From Davidsoniella eucalypti (lineage: Eukaryota > Ascomycota > Sordariomycetes > Microascales > Ceratocystidaceae), in assembly GCA_004009845.1 (NCBI GenBank), contig RMBW01000352.1, positions 1 to 11,247 on the forward strand: DNA of 11,247 nt, in the 5' to 3' direction. Under the pieces are notes generated by a model that saw only the letters and a list, made by a program, of their open reading frames with translations, was not told where the DNA came from and ran no database searches. Both the position numbers and the translations under genes were made by a program. Positions 6,319 to 11,247 of the stretch are shown here, one piece after another; position 1 is the first letter of the stretch; each line of letters opens with the position of its first letter.

Positions 6319-7098
6319 CGAGCCATATTCGGAGTTGGCTGGTCCTATGAACTGAGACTGCTTGAGACCTTCCAGGGTCTTTTGTAATACTAGGAGTTCT
6401 GCGCGAGTTACTGGGTAGAGGGATTGTGTCGGAACGGTTGCACCTGGTTTCAGTTTAATCTCTAGGTCGATCCCTGGTCGATGCGGGGGCAGCGTTGTGG
6501 CTAATTTGGGATCGAAAGCCGAGGCAACAGGTTCTAACCAATCCGGCAGGTGAGGACGGGATTTCTCCTTGTGAGCAAGAGCGATCTTAATGTTCTCTAG
6601 CGAAGCTCTATAAATATGCGGGTTATCCGCACTTCCACAGAGCTTGTAGAATTCCTCAGCAGTTAACTCTTCTGCTGGTAAGATCGTAATCTCCTGTGTC
6701 CTGGGCCTGAGCCGAACGTCATTATTTACTAACCATCTTTGTCCTAGAATTATGTCTTCGGACTGGCCGGGAACCACGTAGGCCCAAATGGTTTCCGTGT
6801 GGCCGTTGATGGTCAGGGGGAGTTCGGCGATGGTGTCGATGAGCGGGGGGTTGTCCAGCGTAGTGACTTGGACAATGACCCGCTCAGAGATAGGGTGCGT
6901 GGCGGTGGCGAGGTGGAGGAGACGCGGGGGAATGACGGCGACGGTAAGGCATCCGCTGTCGACGAGGGCTTTTGTGGCGTAACTACCTAAACGAATGTCT
7001 AAATAATTTCCTAAAGCCCCCATCTCAGTTTCAACTATTCTATCACCGATTAATCCCCCCTGGTCGGGGCGCGATTTATCCCGACTATCTAAAAATCC
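6319..7098 (-). pseudogene. pol: Pol fragment of element 2: protease and start of reverse transcriptase
   Basis: One uninterrupted frame runs from the frameshift cassette to the element 1 LTR. Counting from the first in-frame Met (7023), the protease site KALVDSGC is at about residues 23-30, followed by IWAYVVPGQSEDIILGQRWL and the RT N-terminus (PHRPGIDLEIKL, YPVTRAELLVLQKTLEGL). It is cut off before any RT catalytic aspartate, so this fragment cannot be active. The TGA that appears to end it (6316-6318) belongs to the inserted LTR. In-frame residues before the Met (DSRDKSRP) match element 1, showing that translation is meant to come from gag rather than from that Met. Confidence 0.93.
7063..7098 (-). 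promoter_or_regulatory. Predicted -1 ribosomal frameshift cassette at the gag stop, element 2
   Basis: On the minus strand GGATTTT (7098-7092) overlaps the gag end and its TAG (7091-7089). After a 6-nt spacer (TAGATA) GTCGGG (7085-7080) pairs with CCCGAC (7068-7063) around an 11-nt loop (7079-7069). Slip site, spacer, stem and loop lengths equal those of element 1, and three of six stem pairs differ with pairing kept. The -1 frame is open from here to the end of the fragment. Confidence 0.75.
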
Positions 7099-8510
7099 AT
7101 GAGGTCACCTGTATCCGCTGTGTTGTTAGTAGGGGTTCCCTGGGCGCGTGGCTGCGTGGTGGCCATCTGCTCGCTGATGAGGGCGCGGACGTCGTCCAGG
7201 GAGAAAGAAGGTGCTGTGCTGACGGCGTTGGCCTTGACCGAAGGGCGAGAGGTGCGCGACTTGGAACGGCAGTTAGCAGCGGTATGACCCTTGCGTTGGC
7301 AGGCAGAGCAAGATACGGCCGTAGGACATGTGCCAGAGGGATGTGCTTGGCTGCTACAGAATTGGCAGGGCGTGAGGGGGCACATGGAGGCGTAGTGGCC
7401 TGTCTGGCGGCAGTGATAGCAGGGTCTGTCAGCTGAGGAGGGTTGCGATCTGGTCGCGGCGCACGAGATGGTGTTGGCGAGGGGTTCGATCGCCAGTGTT
7501 GGAGTTAATAGCCTTGGCTTTGGCGAGGGCGCTTTCCTTGATGCGGGCGACTGGGCGCATCTGTGAGATCATTTCGTCTAGTGGTCTGATATGGAACATG
7601 TTGGCTAAGTGCACTTGCATGTCCAGGTGGAGGCCTTCTTGGACGGAGAGGAGGGTGTTTATGGTCGTAGAAATGGGCTTTGTCGCGCAGGGAGCAGAGA
7701 CGGTTGTAAAGGATTCGAATGTCTCGGTAGGCCTTGCTTGAGCTTCAGCAATTCGCGGTTGGCGAGTCTCGCTCGGTCGGGGTCGTCGTATCGCGAGTCG
7801 AGGTAAGAGAGGAAGGCCTGGAAGCCGGTGTTCATGGGGAGGCATTCGAGGTACTTGGTGCGGACTTGTTCCTTGATCTCCGTCGACAGGGCGTTCATCG
7901 TGTACGCCAGCTGGTCTCTGGTTGAGTAGAAGCGGTAAGAGTCCACGAGAAATTTCTCGTTAAGCTCCATCTTCCAGGTGGCGTAATCGAAGGTGCCGTC
8001 GAACTTGCGGACTGCGTCGATAACATCTTTGCGGCGGGCAAGCTGGTCGTCGCGAGGGGGTAGTAAGGCGATCCCGTGAGCTGTAGGAGGGAATGCTGGT
8101 GTTGTTTGTGAGCCTTTTCTCTGGAGGCGTGGGGGCGTGTTCGCGGATAGGGGCGAGACGTAGGTTGAGAGGTTTGAGTCTGTCCTCTAAGTCGTCGAGC
8201 TGGTTGAGGTCTACTAAGTTGTCGTTGGCTGGGTCTTCGTATTTGCCACCGAGGAGCTCGAGGATGTCTCGGCCTAGGTTGTCCAGTACTCAGCAGTGCG
8301 TGCAGGGTCCTTGAATTCGGGGCTGAGCGTTCTGCCATGCCCTGGAGTGCGCCATCTGGATCTCTGCGACTTTGAAGTTGTGGTGGAACTGGAAGTCCCA
8401 TCTTGGCGCAGTGGGTGATATCCATTCGGTTGGATCCAGTTGGGCTTTATCTCGAGGCAGCTTGGTATTTGGCGGACAGAACTTCGAAGACGCCTGCTGT
8501 ATCGTCGGAG
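7089..8510 (-). pseudogene. gag: Gag of element 2: capsid and three zinc knuckles, many frame breaks
   Basis: Capsid and nucleocapsid protein, readable only by changing frame about eight times. Recognisable pieces in order: LPRDKAQLDPTEW and WDFQFHHNFKVAEIQ (N-terminal region, about 8460-8340), ELLGGKYEDPANDN (about 8250), FDGTFDYATWKMELNEKF (about 7990-7940, matching FGGTHAEYENWRTL of element 1), ETFESF then YNRLCSLRDKAHFYD (about 7710-7670), then three CCHC knuckles C-x2-C-x4-H-x4-C (7421-7380, 7367-7326, 7310-7269) and the C-terminal DLMDF stop. Most breaks sit in short homopolymers (for example near 8319-8322, 8283-8284, 8056-8060, 7732-7733, 7708-7710). The true start is not resolvable; a Ser/Arg/Lys-rich region upstream to about 8590 may be its N-terminus. 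Either a decayed copy or an error-rich consensus. Confidence 0.8.
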
Positions 8511-9105
8511 TATGCGCCTGGCAGGGGGTGACCGCTTAGAGAGCGACGAGGGGCTCGATTTTGACTTTAGGGTGTTCTCCTTGGTGCGTATGGGGATGTC
8601 TTGCTGGAGGACGCGCCGAAGCCGAGGATGTGAGGGTTGCTAAGAAATCGTGCCAGGAGAATCTGGGCGCTGGCGCGGGACCTGAGGCTGCTTTGACCGG
8701 GCACAATGTGGCCGATTAACCGTGGAGATGGACAGACAGTGCAGGTGGTCATGAAAGTGGGCAGCGTGTGCGAGGATGGCAGGGCCTGCGGGAAAGGGGC
8801 AAGTAGTTTGGCCAGACGGGTCGCTCAGAGCGTTTGAACAGGGCTAAATATACCCAGCCCTGGTGTTTCCAGAGACGTCTCTGGTGGAGAAAGGGTGACG
8901 ACATGGCGCGGCTTGAAGGCCAGCAAGAAGCGGCGCGTGATGTCTAGCATGAAGTGGGTGAAGGCAATTGCGAGGAATGCGAGGGCGAGGCCTTCGGCGG
9001 TGCCGTGATGGGCTCCAAGGATGGCAGCCCAGAGGTGAAGGAGGAAAAGTTGCAACATGGTGCAAGTAAGGTGGACGCGTTAGTCAGTGGGATAGCGAAG
9101 TGAGG
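8511..9105 (-). other. Leader of element 2 (no gene seen)
   Basis: This lies between the hairpin repeats and the readable part of gag. I find no conserved protein motif in six frames. Short open frames on both strands (for example 8825-9058 minus) are not supported by homology. The part nearest gag (to about 8590) encodes a basic Ser/Arg-rich stretch in one frame and could be the gag N-terminus. Confidence 0.55.
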
Positions 9106-9238
9106 GCACAGTAGGGTGCGAGAACGATGGTCACGAATAGCGTGAGAAAATGGAGTGCACAGTAGGGTGCGAGTAGAGTGATGGTCACGAATAGCGTGAG
9201 AGAACAAGGTGCACAGTAGGGTGCGAAGAACGAGAACG
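9106..9238 (-). repeat. Tandem hairpin repeats in the element 2 leader
   Basis: Units start at 9106, 9157 and 9211 (period 51-54 bp; the third is partial). Each unit begins GCACAGTAGGGTGCGA; the first two also hold TCACGAATAGCGTGA. Both are inverted repeats: GCAC-AGTAGG-GTGC and TCACG-AATAG-CGTGA. The second has the same 5-5-5 geometry as the hairpins in the element 1 leader, though the sequence is unrelated. Like that array, it lies directly beside the primer-binding site. Confidence 0.8.
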
Positions 9239-9245
9239 ATGGTAG

Positions 9246-9256
9246 ATCGGTATCAA
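9246..9256 (-). promoter_or_regulatory. Self-priming primer-binding site of element 2
   Basis: On the minus strand TTGATACCGAT begins two bases (TT) after the LTR end. It is the exact reverse complement of ATCGGTATCAA, the inferred 5' end of the transcript (plus-strand 9311-9321). Compared with element 1, one base pair of the 11 has changed on both sides. Confidence 0.85.
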
Positions 9257-9258
9257 AA

Positions 9259-9435
9259 TGACACGAACTAGGAAGAGGCAATGGCAAGCAATCTAGAGTA
9301 AAGACTTCGATTGATACCGATGAAGGAGAAAGACTAATATCTGTTGGATATACGGCGGGAATAGGTCCCTTATAACCGTTTATCTGGCTAAGTATCTTAC
9401 TTAGCCAAATACCAACTGGGCCTTAGCCCCTGACA
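9259..9435 (-). repeat. 5' LTR of element 2 (177 bp)
   Basis: On the minus strand it begins TGTCAGGGGC and ends GTGTCA. It contains a perfect U3 palindrome (9385-9407: 10-bp arms, 3-nt loop), a TATA-like TTATAA (9370-9375), GGGACCTATTCCC (9369-9357) and the inferred transcript start ATCGGTATCAA (9321-9311), about 50 nt past the TATA. It aligns part by part with the element 1 LTR, including TAAGGCCCA near its start. Its U3 end faces the permease promoter and it would transcribe away from that gene. Confidence 0.88.
9385..9407 (-). repeat. U3 palindrome in LTR of element 2
   Basis: TGGCTAAGTA (9385-9394) and TACTTAGCCA (9398-9407) form perfect 10-bp arms around TCT. It is the counterpart of the 7-bp inverted repeat in the element 1 LTR, with GGCTAAG/CTTAGCC in place of GGCCAAG/CTTGGCC. 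Possible protein-binding dyad or 3'-end RNA stem. Confidence 0.75.
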
Positions 9436-10067
9436 TAAACAAAGCAAGGACAGGTTTAACATTGGTCAGAGTAGTAGAGGTCGGAGAGAATCAGAAGCAA
9501 AAGGTACGAGTAGCAAAACAGGAGCAAGAAGCAGAAGCAGAAGCACTGATGCCAATGCTTGAAATTGCCCTCTAGGATATGCAGCATCTTTGACACATTT
9601 TGCCGTTGTTGAAGCTTCGTTACATACACGCATAAGTACAGCTGATAGCACAAGTCTTGACTTCAGCTGACAAGAAAGAAGCCTGTGTTAATCTGTGATT
9701 ATGTTGCCTACTTTTGCCTCTCTAGTCTGTTCGCAGCAGCATGGCAACTACATATTACACCCCTTTTTGGCACCTAGAAGTTATAGGACTTCAGCTTGTC
9801 TCTTTATAGCCACCAAACAGTATCATGTTCTATAAAGAGCGTAGCATGTCCACTCCCAAAACTCAGATTCACCTGTCTTGACTCCATCTACAGCAACCTC
9901 GTCTTTCTCAATCAGTATTTCCCTTCATATTCATTACTTTGTGCTTCTCTGCCTCTTTCTCCAATAACTATTATCGTTATCACAACATATATCAGCTACC
10001 ACCCTCGTTTCTCCTTGCCCACTTCTATAACAGATCAGGATCTTGCCTGCCAATCACCATCTCCACC
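9436..10067 (+). promoter_or_regulatory. Intergenic promoter region of the permease gene
   Basis: No gene is seen in these 632 bp. A TATA box (TATAAA, 9831-9836) lies 232 bp before the start codon, followed by a CT-rich leader typical of fungal promoters. Sites matching the nitrogen-regulator consensus HGATAR are TGATAG (9643-9648) and a back-to-back pair in reverse orientation, TTATCG-TTATCA (9971-9982). The last two lie after the TATA box, so they may be transcribed rather than promoter sites. AreA-type nitrogen control is common for fungal amino-acid permeases, but short GATA matches also occur by chance. A short GCAGAA repeat (about 9524-9545) is the only other local structure. Confidence 0.45.
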
Positions 10068-11247
10068 ATGGTTCGTGACGTCGGGTCCCTTCCGGGCAAA
10101 TTGATGGCGGCCGCCGACGTAGCCGATTCCGAGAAAAGGGATCGATGACCTTCTTCAGCTCGTCGTCAACCGACTCGCCCGTTGTCCTCACTGACAACGA
10201 GAGCTCGAACCAGGACCATACGCACCGCAAGCTGAGGTCTCGCCATATCCAGTTGATTGGTAAGTGTTTTCCACTTCTATTGTCCCCCCTAGCAGCTCTT
10301 CCCTTGTCAATACGCCCTTCCAACAGATCTACCATCCCCCACCTTTCTCTGCAGTCTTCCATTATTCTTCTTGCCTTCTTCCCTGTAGCACAGCCATTGC
10401 CCCACGGTCGATCTTCATATCGCTTCCATTCCCTTGGAATATCCGCTGTGTCCCTCAAAGCAACCTCCCGCCCTATATTACTCGATTGATTGACTATATG
10501 CTTCTTTCTCATGCAGGCATTGGTGGTACCATTGGAACCGCCTCTACGTAAGTATAAGTAACGGTTTGCTAATAGACAGCTAGTCACACTGTTAGATGGC
10601 TACATATATCCTTTCATGTTCCTTCTGCCTGTCTGTCCGACATATCGTTGTAGCCTACCAGCTCGCTTACCATTTTGTCTGTCGTCTTATAGGTTCAAAT
10701 AGGCAAAGGTCTCATTGCGGGTGGCCCCGCCTCCCTCTTGATTGCTTTTCAATCTGGTGTACCATTATCCTTGCGGTCACCACTTCCATGGCAGAGATGG
10801 TCACATACCTGCCCTCTCATCGCCTTTCATCACGTTTGCGGTCGCTACATTGTGGGCTTTGGTTTTGCTGCTGGCTGGAACTTCTTCATCTTCGAAGCTG
10901 CCATGGTTCCGTTTGAAATCGTCGCCTGCAATGTCATCATCCAGTATTGGACTGAAGCCATTCCTACTGGAGTGATCATTGCCATCATCGTCGTTCTCTA
11001 TGGAGTCATCAGCCTCCTGGCTGTCAGGTGAAGTCGAATTCTGGGCGCCCTGGGTAAGATGATTTTGATCATTGCTCTCATCATCTTCACCTTCATCGTC
11101 ATGCTGGGTGGAAATCCTCTTGGTGATCGGTTCGGTTTCCGCTACTGGAAAGATCCTGGTGCCTTCACCACGTATACTCCAGGAAGTTGGGGTACTTCCT
11201 TAGTTCATGCAGTGCCTGATTCAGGCCTCTTTTATCATTGCTGGTCC
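10068..11247 (+). CDS. Amino-acid permease (APC superfamily, fungal YAT family), three exons, partial, frame-broken
   Basis: Plasma-membrane amino-acid transporter; substrate unknown. The start at 10068 has an excellent fungal context (CACCATGG). Exons are about 10068-10259, 10517-10547 and 10693 onward. Family landmarks in order: a hydrophilic N-terminus ending HRKLRSRHIQLI, then GIGGTIGT (TM1), QIGKGLIAGGPASLL, FSIWCTIILAVTTSMAEMVT (TM2), FGFAAGWNFFIFEAAMVPFE (TM3), IPTGVIIAIIVVLYGVISLL (TM4), GKMILIIALIIFTFIVMLGG (TM5), GFRYWKDPG and the start of TM6 (FIIAGP). Closest in feel to GAP1/AGP2-like permeases, from memory. About nine frame breaks occur (near 10136, 10541, 10746, 10812, 10840, 11026, 11047, 11189 and 11215); eight are mended by one extra base in a short run. 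The gene is either decayed or under-called. It continues beyond the window. Confidence 0.85.
10260..10516 (+). other. Permease intron 1
   Basis: Donor GTAAGTG at 10260 and acceptor ATGCAG ending at 10516, with TTGAC (branch-point-like) upstream of the acceptor. At 257 bp it is long for this kind of fungal gene. Joining the flanks yields HIQLIGIGGTIGT, the expected permease TM1 entry, so the junction is well supported. Confidence 0.8.
10548..10692 (+). other. Permease intron 2
   Basis: Donor GTAAGTAT at 10548 and acceptor TTATAG ending at 10692 (145 bp). The next exon opens with codons for VQIGKGL, as expected for the family. The frame across the junction works only if one C is missing from the CC run at 10541-10542. 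Confidence 0.7.

Larger units (their letters stand above)
6319..9435 (-). mobile_element. Element 2: related Ty3/gypsy retrotransposon, 5' half, interrupted by element 1
   Basis: Read on the minus strand: 5' LTR (9435-9259), primer-binding site (9256-9246), leader with repeats, gag (to 7089), frameshift cassette, then protease and the first part of RT. The pol frame stops at 6319, abutting the element 1 LTR, in the middle of a SEYGS segment that in element 1 reads SEVGSPVLF. The element is therefore split by insertion, with the remainder expected left of the window in the same orientation. In the protease-linker stretch around WAYVVPGQ, 32 of 48 residues match element 1, so it is a separate family of the same lineage. 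Its own left end is out of view, so its target-site duplication is unknown; TAAAC (9436-9440) is the right-hand candidate. Confidence 0.93.

Noticed and set aside
7895..8425. 176-aa minus-strand open frame as a distinct protein
   Set aside because: Gag-like residues are found in the other two frames of the same strand over this stretch, so this frame is a shadow created by frame breaks.
9436..9830. Another gene or solo LTR between element 2 and the permease
   Set aside because: No conserved frame, no TG...CA unit resembling either LTR, and no RNA gene was seen; short T-rich minus frames (9456-9653) lack motifs.
10054..10587. 177-aa minus-strand open frame
   Set aside because: It is antisense to permease exons 1-2 and intron 1, whose splice junctions and family motifs are clear on the plus strand.

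Overview
The window comes from a filamentous ascomycete genome. The evidence is two chromodomain-type Ty3/gypsy LTR retrotransposons of the Tf1/sushi kind, and a spliced amino-acid permease gene with fungal GTAAGT donors and a CACCATGG start context. I cannot name the species.

Layout. (1) 1-6318, plus strand: element 1, complete except for its 5' LTR, of which only the last three bases (TCA) are in view. In order it carries a primer-binding site, a ~29-bp tandem hairpin array, a long leader, gag, a -1 frameshift cassette, pol (protease, RT, RNase H, integrase, chromodomain), a 3' UTR, a polypurine tract and a 179-bp 3' LTR. (2) 6319-9435, minus strand: the 5' half of a related but distinct element 2 (177-bp LTR, leader with its own hairpin repeats, gag with three zinc knuckles, start of pol). 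It stops in mid-codon exactly where the LTR of element 1 begins, so element 1 jumped into the pol gene of element 2; the rest of element 2 should lie left of the window. (3) 9436-10067: the intergenic promoter region of the permease. (4) 10068-11247, plus strand: a three-exon amino-acid permease gene that runs off the window.

How the parts work together. The two elements differ clearly in protein sequence (32 of 48 residues identical in one well-conserved protease stretch), so they serve as a comparative pair. Three RNA or DNA structures keep geometry and pairing while their bases change: the 11-nt self-primer/primer-binding-site pair (one compensatory change), the 6-bp hairpin exactly 6 nt after a shared GGATTTT slip site at the gag stop (three compensatory pairs), and a U3 palindrome. 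Both leaders also hold tandem 5-bp-stem, 5-nt-loop hairpins of unrelated sequence. Together these suggest a self-primed chromovirus lineage that makes Gag-Pol by -1 ribosomal frameshifting at the gag stop codon.

Caution. Gag of element 1, gag of element 2 and the host permease all carry frame breaks, nearly all of which look like one base missing from a homopolymer run. This pattern suggests homopolymer under-calling in the assembly at least as much as gene decay, so pseudogene labels here are provisional.
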